Source: Muribaculaceae bacterium
GTDB taxonomy: Bacteria; Bacteroidota; Bacteroidia; Bacteroidales; Muribaculaceae
Reading direction: 5' to 3'
DNA: 57,461 nt
Assembly: GCA_910573745.1 (NCBI GenBank)
Contig: CAJSYI010000016.1
Span: forward strand, 1 to 57,461
The notes under the pieces are model-generated. The model searched no databases. It saw only the letters and a program-made list of their open reading frames with translations, and was not told the DNA's origin. The translations under genes and the position numbers were made by a program. Of this stretch, positions 43,733 to 52,487 are shown in pieces (position 1 is the stretch's first letter; every line of letters starts with the position of its first letter).

Positions 43733-44437
43733 TCAATAGACCTCCGTGCCGACGGGTTCGCCCCTGAGGAGCTTCAGGAGGTTGCCCGGGGTGTCCATGT
43801 CGAAGACCCGTATCGGCATCGAGTTCTCGCGGCAGAGGGCCGTGGCGGTCAGGTCCATGACCTTGAGGCCGCGCGCCATCACCTCGTCGTAGCTTATGCG
43901 GTCGAACTTCACGGCCTGCGGGTCTTTCTCAGGGTCGGCCGTGTAGACACCGTCCACGCGCGTGCCCTTGAGCATGGCGTCGGCCTGTATCTCGATGGCG
44001 CGGAGGGCCGAGCCGGTGTCGGTGGTGAAGTAGGGCGAGCCTGTGCCGCAGCTCATTATGGCCACGGCTCCCTCCTCGAGGGTCTCGATCGCCCGGCGGT
44101 TGGAGTAAGGCTCGCCTATGGGGAACATGCCGATGGCCGTCAGCACGCGTGCCGGCTGCCCGGCGTCTTCGAGCGCGGAGCGGAGCGCGAGCGAGTTGAT
44201 CACGGTGGCGAGCATTCCCATCTGGTCGCCCGTTACTCGGTCGAAGCCCTTGGCGGCCCCGGCCACGCCCCGGAATATGTTGCCGCCGCCGACCACTATC
44301 CCTACCTGAACCCCGAGGGCGACGGCCTCACGGATCTGCGATGCGTATGAAGCGAGGCGGCCCGGGTCGATGCCCTGGCCTTGGCTTCCGGCGAGGGATT
44401 CGCCGGAGAGCTTGAGAAGTATGCGGTTGAATTTCAT
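43733..44437 (-). CDS. pyrH: Uridylate kinase
   Basis: PyrH phosphorylates UMP to UDP. The 234-residue protein shows the amino-acid-kinase fold marks: RILLKLSGESL at the start, GVQVGIVVGGGNIFRG, MGMLATVINSLALRSALE, AIMSCGTGSPYFTTDTGSALRAIEI (acceptor binding), TRVDGVYTADPEKDPQAVKFDRISYDE and LTATALCRENSMPIRVFDM. Start and length are standard. Confidence 0.97.
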   Translation of the reverse strand: MKFNRILLKLSGESLAGSQGQGIDPGRLASYASQIREAVALGVQVGIVVGGGNIFRGVAGAAKGFDRVTGDQMGMLATVINSLALRSALEDAGQPARVLTAIGMFPIGEPYSNRRAIETLEEGAVAIMSCGTGSPYFTTDTGSALRAIEIQADAMLKGTRVDGVYTADPEKDPQAVKFDRISYDEVMARGLKVMDLTATALCRENSMPIRVFDMDTPGNLLKLLRGEPVGTEVY

Positions 44438-44577
44438 CAGTCCTTGGTAATTTCGTTATGAGGGCGAAAGTAATAAAAAACGCCGAAAAAACGGTAAAAA
44501 ACGCAGGATATTTTTATTTAACGCGCATTTAACATAAATTTACAAGCGGTTGTTGCGTCCGAACGGAATAAAAGCAG

Positions 44578-44585
44578 TAACTTTG
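44578..44585 (+). promoter_or_regulatory. -7 box of the secreted protein gene at 44646
   Basis: TAACTTTG lies about 60 bp before the chosen ATG. A TTG at 44553-44555 with a 22-bp spacer is a weak upstream element. The position shows that the frame's earlier ATG at 44550 would not be transcribed. Confidence 0.6.
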
Positions 44586-44645
44586 CCAAACTTATCTCTC
44601 CGCAAATGGCTTGACAAGAAACATCAACTTAAAACACAAACAGAT

Positions 44646-46070
44646 ATGAAGAAATTCTTACTTTCACTCGCAGTCCTCTCCGGCGCGGCCTTCACAGCCT
44701 CCGCCGACGAAGCGACTATCACAATCAAAGGTGCGGATTCAAAGTTCGCTGACAAAACTGTTGCCGACCTCGACAAGGACGCGGACTTTGAGTTCACCAA
44801 CCAGGGTTTCACATTTGTTACCAGTAAGGGGGGGACTACAACAGCTTATAACAAAGCCGGCGACCTCCGCATATACGCAGGTGGAACAATCACAATCACA
44901 GGCGCAGGAAACATGAACATCCAGAAAGTGGTTTTCAACCTTTCCAAGCAGGGTCTCACGCGTCTTGCCCCGATAACGGCTTCCGTGGGCACAATCGCAA
45001 CCCAGGCTGCAGGCGACAAGACCGTTACCTGGACCGGCGACGCCAACAGCATCAAGTACACGGTAGGCGCGAAAGCCGACTTCGGCTCTGACGGTCCCAC
45101 CAAGTCCGGCCAGTTCGACTTCACTTCCATCGTCATCACCTATACCCAGACAGGAGTGGCCAAGAAGAACGCCGACATGGCCTTCGACCCGAAGTCTGTT
45201 ACCCTGGCCCTCGGCGAAGGGTTCACCCAGCCCACGCTCACCAAGGCCACCACGGCGGCTGTGGCTTACACTTCTTCCGACGAGGCAGTGGCCACCGTTG
45301 ACGCCGCCACGGGCGCCGTTACGATTCTTGCCGTGGGCGAGACCGTGATCGAGGCAAAGGCCGACGAAAACGACGAATACTATGCCGGTTCGGCTTCCTA
45401 TACCATCACGGTGAAAGAACCCGTTCCGGCCGGCACCATCGTCCTTCTCGACCCGTCTCTTGAAAACGGCATCGAAGGATGGACACTTTCCGCCGACAAC
45501 CTCCCCGAAGGCCTCACTTACGTATGGAACTGGAAGAGCTACGACAACGAGTACTATCTTAACGGCTCCGCGTTTGCCAACAAGACCGCATATCCCGTCA
45601 GCGACTGCTATGCGATCTCTCCCGTGGTTGACCTTACCGACTACAACGACGCCTCCATGAAGTTTGAACATACTGCAAAATTCCAGACCACCCTCAAGAC
45701 TCTTTGCGGCGTTTCTGTACGCGAAGAGGGCGCTGCCGGGTGGACTCCCCTTGAAATCACGGAATGGCCCGTGGCTGGCAGCTGGACCTGGTCCTGGAGC
45801 AACGTCATTGACCTCAAGGCTTATGCAGGCAAGAAGATCCAGATCGGCTTCAAGTACGGTTCCACCGCCGAAGGCGCCGACACTTGGGAAATCCGCAACC
45901 TTTACGTTTCCGGCCAGAAGTCCGGCGGCGTAGGCATCGTTGACAGCATGGTCGAAGAGAACGCTCCCGAGGTTTACTACAACCTCCAGGGCATCCGCCT
46001 CGCCAACCCTGAAAAGGGCCAGCTCGTCATCGTGCGCAAAGGCAACAAGACCTTCAAGGCAATCCTCTGA
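44646..46070 (+). CDS. Secreted protein with Big2 domain, beta-sandwich and C-terminal module
   Basis: From the ATG at 44646 the protein has 474 residues and a signal peptide (MKKFLLSLAVLSGAAFTASA). Next come a beta-rich N-terminal region (about 20-165), a Big2-like domain (about 170-260, VTLALGEGFTQPTLTKATTAAVAYTSSDEAVATVD), a choice-of-anchor J-like region (about 275-420, DCYAISPVVDLTDYND, IQIGFKYGS), and the C-terminal module YYNLQGIRLANPEKG through FKAIL. The end of the gene and its 3' untranslated sequence match those of the 19041 gene. Surface or extracellular location is inferred. Confidence 0.82.
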   Translation: MKKFLLSLAVLSGAAFTASADEATITIKGADSKFADKTVADLDKDADFEFTNQGFTFVTSKGGTTTAYNKAGDLRIYAGGTITITGAGNMNIQKVVFNLSKQGLTRLAPITASVGTIATQAAGDKTVTWTGDANSIKYTVGAKADFGSDGPTKSGQFDFTSIVITYTQTGVAKKNADMAFDPKSVTLALGEGFTQPTLTKATTAAVAYTSSDEAVATVDAATGAVTILAVGETVIEAKADENDEYYAGSASYTITVKEPVPAGTIVLLDPSLENGIEGWTLSADNLPEGLTYVWNWKSYDNEYYLNGSAFANKTAYPVSDCYAISPVVDLTDYNDASMKFEHTAKFQTTLKTLCGVSVREEGAAGWTPLEITEWPVAGSWTWSWSNVIDLKAYAGKKIQIGFKYGSTAEGADTWEIRNLYVSGQKSGGVGIVDSMVEENAPEVYYNLQGIRLANPEKGQLVIVRKGNKTFKAIL

Positions 46071-46134
46071 AAACCATAAGGCCGTTCAAGGCCGGATAAC
46101 CGAAGGGCCGCATCATCAGCGATGCGGCCCTTCG
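46050..46134 (+). terminator. Shared 3' segment and strong hairpin
   Basis: 46050-46100 (end of the coding region, stop codon and 30 bp after) matches 19994-20044. A 14-bp perfect stem follows (46101-46114 with 46121-46134, CGAAGGGCCGCATC and inverse) with a 6-nt loop but no T-run. It is probably the transcript end. Confidence 0.7.
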
Positions 46135-46213
46135 CTCTGCCTTAAATCCCCCTTATACGGCCTTAATACGCCTTAAATCGCCTTATCCTGATTATTCTTT
46201 CGGAAACTTTGGC

Positions 46214-46221
46214 TAACTTTG
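46214..46221 (+). promoter_or_regulatory. -7 box of nadB
   Basis: TAACTTTG lies 21 bp before the nadB ATG, which gives a leader of about 15 nt. No clear upstream TTTG is seen. Confidence 0.55.
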
Positions 46222-46242
46222 CCGCGTCAAACTTAATCAATC

Positions 46243-47826
46243 ATGGTTCGTAAGTATGATTATCTCGTCATCGGCTCCGGCATAGCCGGAATGAGCTTCG
46301 CGCTCAAGGTGGCCGGCCGCGCCAGGGTGGCGGTCGTGTGCAAGACCACCCTCGACGAGGCCAACACATATTTCGCCCAGGGCGGCGTGGCAAGCGTAAC
46401 CGACCTTTTGGCGGACAATTTCGACAAGCACATCCATGACACGATGGTGGCGGGCGACTGGCTCTCCGACCCCGAGGCTGTGGAGATGGTGGTCAGGGGC
46501 GCGCCGGCGCAGATACGCGAGCTGGTGGGCTGGGGAGTGGACTTCGACAGGAAGCCCGACGGCTCCTACGACCTCCACCGCGAGGGCGGCCATTCGGAGT
46601 TCCGCATCCTCCACCATGCCGACAACACGGGCGCGGAAATACAGGAAAGCCTCGTGGCGAGGGTCAGGGAGCATCCCGACATCGACGTGTTCGAGCGTCA
46701 TTTCGCCGTAGAGATCATCACCCAGCACCATCTCGGCAGGATCGTCACGCGCCGCACTCCCGACATCACATGCTACGGCGCATACATCCTCGACGAGGAG
46801 ACGGGGAAGGTGGAGACGTTCCTGTCAAGGGTCACCCTCATGGCAACGGGCGGCGTGGGCGCCGTCTACACCACCACCACCAACCCGCTCATCGCCACCG
46901 GCGACGGGATAGCGATGGTCTACCGCGCCAAGGGCACGGTGAAGGACATGGAGTTCATCCAGTTCCACCCCACGGCCCTCTACCATCCCGGCGACCGCCC
47001 GTCGTTCCTCATCACGGAGGCCATGCGCGGCTACGGGGCCGTGCTCCGCAACCTTGACGGCTCTGAGTTCATGCACAAGTACGACCCGCGCCTGTCTCTC
47101 GCCCCGCGCGACATCGTGGCCCGCGCCATCGACTCGGAGATGAAGCTCAACGGAACCGACCACGTCTATCTCGACGTTACGCACAAGGACGCCGCCGAGA
47201 CGCGCCGGCATTTCCCCAACATCTACGAGAAATGCCTCTCGCTCGGCATCGACATCACGAAGGACTGCATACCGGTGGCTCCCTGCGCCCATTACCTCTG
47301 CGGCGGAATCGACGTGGACCTCAACGGCGAGTCGAGCATCAAGAGGCTATATGCCGTGGGCGAATGCAGCCGCACCGGTCTGCACGGCGGCAACCGTCTG
47401 GCATCCAACTCTCTGATAGAGGCCGTGGTATATGCCGACGCGGCGGCCGCCCACGCGGCGAAGGCCGTCAAAGGCTACGAGCTGCGCTCCGACGTGCCTG
47501 AATGGAACGATTCCGGCACCACGCATCCTGAGGAGATGGTTCTCATCACACAGTCGGTGAAGGAAGTGAACCAGATCATGGGTTATTACGTTGGCATAGT
47601 GCGCTCCGACCTGCGCCTGAAGCGGGCCTGGAACCGCCTCGACATCCTCTATCAGGAGACCGAACGGCTCTTCAAGACCAGCAAGCCTTCGCGCGAGCTG
47701 TGCGAGCTGCGCAACATCATCAACGTCGCATACCTCATAATGCGTCAGGCCTTGGAGCGCAAGGAGAGCCGCGGGCTCCACTATACCGTAGACTACCCGC
47801 ATCCCGAATTGAACAAGGGAGTATAA
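46243..47826 (+). CDS. nadB: L-aspartate oxidase
   Basis: NadB oxidises L-aspartate to iminoaspartate for NadA. The 527-residue flavoprotein begins with the FAD-binding GSGIAGMSFALKVA, then the TYFAQGGVASV loop, REGGHSEFRILHHADNTG, MATGGVGAVYTTTTNP, the substrate motif EFIQFHPTALY, APCAHYLCGGIDVD, the second FAD motif LYAVGECSRTGLHGGNRLASNSLIEAVVYA, and the helical C-terminal domain. Length is normal. Confidence 0.97.
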   Translation: MVRKYDYLVIGSGIAGMSFALKVAGRARVAVVCKTTLDEANTYFAQGGVASVTDLLADNFDKHIHDTMVAGDWLSDPEAVEMVVRGAPAQIRELVGWGVDFDRKPDGSYDLHREGGHSEFRILHHADNTGAEIQESLVARVREHPDIDVFERHFAVEIITQHHLGRIVTRRTPDITCYGAYILDEETGKVETFLSRVTLMATGGVGAVYTTTTNPLIATGDGIAMVYRAKGTVKDMEFIQFHPTALYHPGDRPSFLITEAMRGYGAVLRNLDGSEFMHKYDPRLSLAPRDIVARAIDSEMKLNGTDHVYLDVTHKDAAETRRHFPNIYEKCLSLGIDITKDCIPVAPCAHYLCGGIDVDLNGESSIKRLYAVGECSRTGLHGGNRLASNSLIEAVVYADAAAAHAAKAVKGYELRSDVPEWNDSGTTHPEEMVLITQSVKEVNQIMGYYVGIVRSDLRLKRAWNRLDILYQETERLFKTSKPSRELCELRNIINVAYLIMRQALERKESRGLHYTVDYPHPELNKGV

Positions 47827-48000
47827 ACAAGTAGGGAGTACAGAGTAGAAAGTACAGAGTATAGAAGTATAAACAAGTAGGGAGTACAGAGTAGAAAGTA
47901 GGGAGTGGAATAGCTCTCTTCCCATCTCCAATAACTCTCACCTCCAAGAACTCCCTCCTCTCAACTTTCTCCTCTCTACTCCAAGGAACAACTTCCTCCT
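47827..48000. repeat. Purine-rich repeats followed by pyrimidine-rich inverse
   Basis: Two near-identical about 38-bp units (ACAAGTAGGGAGTACAGAGT and onward) at about 47827-47864 and 47872-47909 are followed by CTCC/TCTACT-rich sequence (47930-48009) that can pair with them. No gene is present. Confidence 0.75.
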
Positions 48001-48020
48001 CTCTACTCCAAAAATTAAAT

Positions 48021-49694
48021 ATGTCTATAAATCTGAAACGCATAGCCGGAGCGGCGCTCCTCGTGGCGGCCATAGCCGGATCATGGGGGGTGAACGCCGC
48101 CAAGAAGAGCCACGACTCGGCCGTGGCCCGCAACCTCAACGTGTTCAACGCCCTCGTCAAGGAGCTGGAGATGAACTATGTCGATACCATCCGCACCGAC
48201 GAGAGCTTCTCGACTGCCATACGCGCGCTGCTCTCGACCGTTGACCCGTATACGGAATACTATTCTTCCGACGACGCTGAGAACCTGGCCAAGATGACCA
48301 CGGGCGAATACGGAGGCATAGGCAGCTACATCCTGCAGCGCGACAGCTTCGTCTACATATCCGGCCCCTACGAGGGGTCTCCGGCGGCTTTGGCCGGACT
48401 CAAGGCCGGCGACCGCATAGTGCGCATCGACACGGCCGACGCCAAGGGCATGGCCTCCGACAAGGTGAGCAAGCTCCTGCGCGGCCCCGCCGGCACAATC
48501 GTCAACCTCAGGCTCGAACGTCCCTACGCCGGGCCCGACAGCGTGATAGAGGTGGCCGTGGAACGCCGCAAGATACAGACGCCCAGCGTGCCGTATTCCC
48601 GCCTCGACCCCGAGACCGGGATAGGATACATCCGCCTCACCACATTCATCGACAAGTCGCCCAAGGAGGTGGAGACCGCCCTCGACAGCTTCCGCAACGA
48701 CCCGCGCCTCAAGGGCGTGGTGCTCGACCTGCGCGGCAACGGCGGAGGCCTCGTGGAGAGCGCCGTGGACATAGTGGGCTTCTTCGTGCCAAAGGGCACC
48801 GAAATCCTGCGCATGCGCGGGCGCGACAAGAGCGCGGAGAAAGTCTACAAGACGAGCCGCAAGCCCATAATGCCCGACATACCGCTGGCCGTGCTCATCG
48901 ACGGGGGCTCGGCATCGTCGTCTGAGATAACCGCCGGTTCGCTCCAGGATCTCGACCGCGCCGTCCTCATCGGCTCGCGCAGCTTCGGCAAGGGGCTGGT
49001 GCAGGGCACGCGCCCCCTCCCCTACGACGGGTTCCTTAAGGTCACCACAGGCAAATACTACATCCCCTCCGGCCGCCTCATCCAGGCCCTCGACTATTCC
49101 CACCGCAATCCCGACGGCTCCGTGGCGCGGGTGCCGGACAGCCTCACCAACGTCTACCGCACCGCCGCCGGACGAGAGGTGCGCGACGGCGGAGGGCTGA
49201 CCCCCGACATCACCGTGGACTGGGGGAAGATGAGCCGCCTGCTCTTCAACATAGCCCGCGACAACTGGGCCTTCGACTTCGCCACCAGGTTCGCCGCCGA
49301 GAATCCGTCCATCCCCGCCCCTGAGGAATTCGAGATCACCGACGGGATATATGCCGACTTCAAGGCTTCGATAGACCCCAAGCGGTTCAAATACGACAAG
49401 GTGGGCGAAGACCTCATAAAGCAGCTCAACGAGACCCTCGACGCCGAAGGCTACATGAACGACTCGGTGCGGAGCCAGCTCGACGGGCTGAGCCGCCTGC
49501 TTATCCACGACCTTGACTCAGACCTCGACATAAAACGCAAGGACATAGCCGAATACCTCGGCGAGGAGATAGCTTCGCGCTACTATTACGAGCGCGGACG
49601 CGCGGCCCAGCAGCTCAAGGGCGACACCGCCATGGCCGAGGCGCGCCGCATACTCCTCGACCCCGCAGAATACCGGAGGATACTCAAGAAATGA
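48021..49694 (+). CDS. S41 family C-terminal processing protease
   Basis: The 557-residue exported protease has an N-terminal signal or anchor helix (IAGAALLVAAIAGSWGV), a helical region, a PDZ domain (about 85-170, FVYISGPYEGSPAALAGLKAGDRI), then the S41 catalytic core with VVLDLRGNGGGLVESAVDI. The Ser motif GGSASSSE (from residue 297) and the Lys in SFGKGLVQG (Lys324) form the Ser-Lys dyad. A long C-terminal domain follows. Such Ctp/Prc proteases cut periplasmic or membrane proteins from the C-terminus. The last 4 bp overlap the next gene. Confidence 0.94.
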   Translation: MSINLKRIAGAALLVAAIAGSWGVNAAKKSHDSAVARNLNVFNALVKELEMNYVDTIRTDESFSTAIRALLSTVDPYTEYYSSDDAENLAKMTTGEYGGIGSYILQRDSFVYISGPYEGSPAALAGLKAGDRIVRIDTADAKGMASDKVSKLLRGPAGTIVNLRLERPYAGPDSVIEVAVERRKIQTPSVPYSRLDPETGIGYIRLTTFIDKSPKEVETALDSFRNDPRLKGVVLDLRGNGGGLVESAVDIVGFFVPKGTEILRMRGRDKSAEKVYKTSRKPIMPDIPLAVLIDGGSASSSEITAGSLQDLDRAVLIGSRSFGKGLVQGTRPLPYDGFLKVTTGKYYIPSGRLIQALDYSHRNPDGSVARVPDSLTNVYRTAAGREVRDGGGLTPDITVDWGKMSRLLFNIARDNWAFDFATRFAAENPSIPAPEEFEITDGIYADFKASIDPKRFKYDKVGEDLIKQLNETLDAEGYMNDSVRSQLDGLSRLLIHDLDSDLDIKRKDIAEYLGEEIASRYYYERGRAAQQLKGDTAMAEARRILLDPAEYRRILKK

Positions 49695-50665
49695 TTTCGG
49701 TGATAATACCGGCCTACAACGCCGAAAGATTCCTGCAGGCCTGCGTGGACTCCGTGGTCGGGCAGACCGCCCGGGACTGGGAGATGGTGATCGTCGATGA
49801 CGGCTCCACCGACTCCACGCCCGGAATCTGCGACCGCGCGGCCGCCGGCGACCCGCGCATACGCGTGGTCCACAAGCCCAACGGCGGGCTTTCCGATGCC
49901 CGCAACGCCGGAATCGACGCTGCACGCGGCGACCGGCTGTTCTTCCTCGACGCCGACGACGCCGTCGCCCCCGACGCTCTCGAGAGCCTTTCGGCTTTGG
50001 CCGGGCGACACGGGGCCGACATCGCGTGCGCCGGATTCTGTTCGTCCCCCGGCGCCGAAGCCCCGAAGTCGTGGCGGGACAGCCGCGAAGAAATGTCCCT
50101 CGACCCGGAAACGGCCGTGGAGATGATGCTCTACCAGGACAGGCTCAACCATTCCGCATGGGGAAAGCTCTATGACTCGCGCCTCTTCGACGGCCTGCGC
50201 TTCCGCAAGGGCACATGGTACGAAGACCTCGACCTGTTCTACCGCGTCTTCCTCCGCGCCTCGCGCGTGGCCTTCACGCCGCGGCCGCTCTACTTCTACC
50301 GCTCCAACCCGTCGAGCTTCCTGCACAGTTTCAGCCTCCGCCGCGCCGACGTGCTCGGGGTCTGCGACCGGCTGTGCGGCTATATGGCGCGCAACCGCTC
50401 GCTGCGGCTGTACATGGCGGCGCGCGACCGCCGCCTGTCGGCCGCCTTCAACGTCTACGGGCTCCTGAGCGTCAACAAGGCGGCCAAGGGGGAGAAGATG
50501 GCGCGCAGGGCCATCGAGGCCCGTTGCAAAGAGATAATAAGGGAGACGCGCTGGGGGTCGCTCCGCGACCCGCGCGTGCGCCGGAAGAACAAGGTCGGCA
50601 TCCTGGCCAGCTACCTCGGCGGCTTCCCGTTGCTGCGCCTCCTCTCGCGCTTCGTCTACCGCTGA
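49691..50665 (+). CDS. Glycosyltransferase family 2 protein
   Basis: The 324-residue enzyme has the GT-A fold marks: SVIIPAYNAERFLQACVDSV, VDDGSTDSTPGICD, GGLSDARNAGIDAARGDRLFFLDADDAV (DxD metal site), and WGKLYDSRLFDGLRFRKGTWYEDLDLFYRVF. It probably adds a sugar to surface polysaccharide or lipid-linked glycan, but acceptor and donor are unknown. It is translationally coupled to the S41 protease gene. Confidence 0.92.
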   Translation: MISVIIPAYNAERFLQACVDSVVGQTARDWEMVIVDDGSTDSTPGICDRAAAGDPRIRVVHKPNGGLSDARNAGIDAARGDRLFFLDADDAVAPDALESLSALAGRHGADIACAGFCSSPGAEAPKSWRDSREEMSLDPETAVEMMLYQDRLNHSAWGKLYDSRLFDGLRFRKGTWYEDLDLFYRVFLRASRVAFTPRPLYFYRSNPSSFLHSFSLRRADVLGVCDRLCGYMARNRSLRLYMAARDRRLSAAFNVYGLLSVNKAAKGEKMARRAIEARCKEIIRETRWGSLRDPRVRRKNKVGILASYLGGFPLLRLLSRFVYR

Positions 50666-50695
50666 CCGTCGCCGCGGGCTTTCGGCCTTGCGCGC

Positions 50696-51136
50696 TCAGA
50701 AGCGGGCCGTGAAGGCCAGCAGGCTGTCGGCGGCTTCGTCGGCCTTGCGGCGGTCCGATCCGGCCAGGGGATGGAGCGACTGTTCCGATATGTCGGCTGT
50801 CATCGCGGTCGCCGCGTGGCGTCCGGCGAGCCTCTTCAGCTCGGCCGCCTCCGCAGGCGTGAGCATCAGCTTGAATTCCGCCGCCGTGCCGTCGGCCGAG
50901 ACCTCCGCCTCGCCCCACCGTCCCAGCACCGAGACGAGCGTGCGCGCGGCCGCCAGCCACGACGGCCTCAGGAGCCTGCGCCCGTAGACGCCTCCTGTGT
51001 CGGGCGTCTGCCGTCCCTGTTCGGGCGCGGAAGGGTTTTCAGCCGCCTCGAAAGCGCGGCGCACCTTGACGAGGAGCGAAACGTCTTCCGCTATCTCGTC
51101 GAAACCGATTCTTACGGTGGTTTTTTCTCTTTTCAT
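50696..51136 (-). CDS. Hypothetical protein, phage-structural-like
   Basis: A 146-residue protein with no named family that I recognise. The N-terminus is beta-like (TTVRIGFDEIAEDVSLLVKV). The C-terminal half has LTPAEAAELKRLAGRHAATAMTADI followed by a helix ending in ADSLLAFTARF. That organisation resembles small Bacteroidales phage virion-associated proteins that carry a 'T..eA..L..l...Y...a.La.W' helix and a closing helix with Leu/Arg. The resemblance is weak. It lies alone between GT2 and the C1 peptidase gene, facing left. Confidence 0.55.
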   Translation of the reverse strand: MKREKTTVRIGFDEIAEDVSLLVKVRRAFEAAENPSAPEQGRQTPDTGGVYGRRLLRPSWLAAARTLVSVLGRWGEAEVSADGTAAEFKLMLTPAEAAELKRLAGRHAATAMTADISEQSLHPLAGSDRRKADEAADSLLAFTARF

Positions 51137-51169
51137 AAGTCCTAAGTAAATTTTTTGATTATTTTTTGC

Positions 51170-51177
51170 TAATTTTG
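51170..51177 (+). promoter_or_regulatory. -7 box of the C1 peptidase gene
   Basis: TAATTTTG lies 31 bp before the ATG, in an AT-rich stretch; the upstream box is not at standard spacing. Confidence 0.55.
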
Positions 51178-51208
51178 TCCCTGATTTCTGAAAACATAAT
51201 ACTTAATC

Positions 51209-52444
51209 ATGAAGAATTTCATCCTTGCCGCATCGGCCGCGCTTCTCGCCATACCCGCCGGTGCAACGTATATGCAGGCTCCGGCCTGCGCCGACGACGG
51301 CATCGTCGTCCCCGATTCCACGGGCTTCAAGTTCACCGACATCAAGACGGTGAAGTCCACTCCGGTCAAAGACCAGAACAAGAGCGGCACATGCTGGAGC
51401 TTCTCCGGCGTGGGGCTTCTTGAAGACGAGATCCTCCGCAAAGGGGGCAAGGAGACCGACCTCTCCGAGATGTTCATCGTCCGCAACGCCTACATCGACA
51501 AGGCCCGCCGCTTCATGCGCATGTACGGCGACGCCACCGTCTCGCAGGGCGGCCAGATTTCCGACGTGATCGACGTGCTCGACAAATACGGCGCGATGCC
51601 CGAAGAGGCCTACGCCGGGCTGAACTACGGCGAGAAGAAGCATTCCCACTATGAGATGGCCGAGGCCATGGACGGATACCTGCGCGGAGTGCTCCGCAAC
51701 GCCAAGAAGAAGGGCAACCACCTTTCCGACGCCTGGCTGCAGGGATTCGTCGGAATCCTCGACGCCTACCTCGGCAAGGTGCCTGAGCAGTTCACCTACC
51801 AGGGCAAGACCTACACGCCGCAGACCTATGCCGCTTCGCTCGGCCTCGAGCCTTCCGACTACATCGGCATCACCTCCTTCACCCATCATCCCTTCTATGA
51901 GGAGTTCGCCGTCGAGATTCCCGACAACTGGCTTCAGGCCAAGTCGATGAACGTCCCCATGGACGAGATGCGCCAGATCGTGGACAATGCCATCGAGAAC
52001 GGCTACGCAGTGGCTTGGGCGGCCGACGTCAGCGAAGGCGGCTTCAAGTGGAAAGAGGGCTACGCCATCATCCCCGCCGAGGTGGACGAGGCCAACATGA
52101 CCGACAGCGAAATCTCCAGATGGGTGCAGCTCGACGACAATGCGCGCGACAAGAAGCGTTTCGAGAAGAAAGGCCCGCAGAAGGAGATTGAAGTTACCCA
52201 GGAGATGCGCCAGAAGCATTTCGACAACTGGGAGACGACCGACGACCACGGCATGGTGATCGAAGGCATAGCCACCGACCAGGAGGGCAACCGCTACTAC
52301 AAGGTGAAGAACTCCTGGGACACCAACCAGATCTACAAGGGATACTTCTACGTGTCGGTGCCTTACTTCCTCGACAAGACCATCTCCGTCATGCTCCACA
52401 AGGACGGGGTGCCCAAGGCCATCGCCAAGAAGTTCAAGAAATAA
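51209..52444 (+). CDS. C1 family (papain-like/bleomycin hydrolase type) secreted peptidase
   Basis: The 411-residue protein has a signal peptide (about 1-20) and the catalytic residues of family C1B: Gln56 and Cys62 in VKDQNKSGTCWSFSG, His347 in DDHGMVIEG, and Asn368 in VKNSWDTN. Bacteroidales homologues are annotated aminopeptidase C. An export signal suggests a periplasmic or external peptide-trimming role. Ends in KKFKK. Confidence 0.93.
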   Translation: MKNFILAASAALLAIPAGATYMQAPACADDGIVVPDSTGFKFTDIKTVKSTPVKDQNKSGTCWSFSGVGLLEDEILRKGGKETDLSEMFIVRNAYIDKARRFMRMYGDATVSQGGQISDVIDVLDKYGAMPEEAYAGLNYGEKKHSHYEMAEAMDGYLRGVLRNAKKKGNHLSDAWLQGFVGILDAYLGKVPEQFTYQGKTYTPQTYAASLGLEPSDYIGITSFTHHPFYEEFAVEIPDNWLQAKSMNVPMDEMRQIVDNAIENGYAVAWAADVSEGGFKWKEGYAIIPAEVDEANMTDSEISRWVQLDDNARDKKRFEKKGPQKEIEVTQEMRQKHFDNWETTDDHGMVIEGIATDQEGNRYYKVKNSWDTNQIYKGYFYVSVPYFLDKTISVMLHKDGVPKAIAKKFKK

Positions 52445-52487
52445 GCGGGATGTCCCGCCGGGTCCCCTGCCGTGCGTCGGCAGGGGA

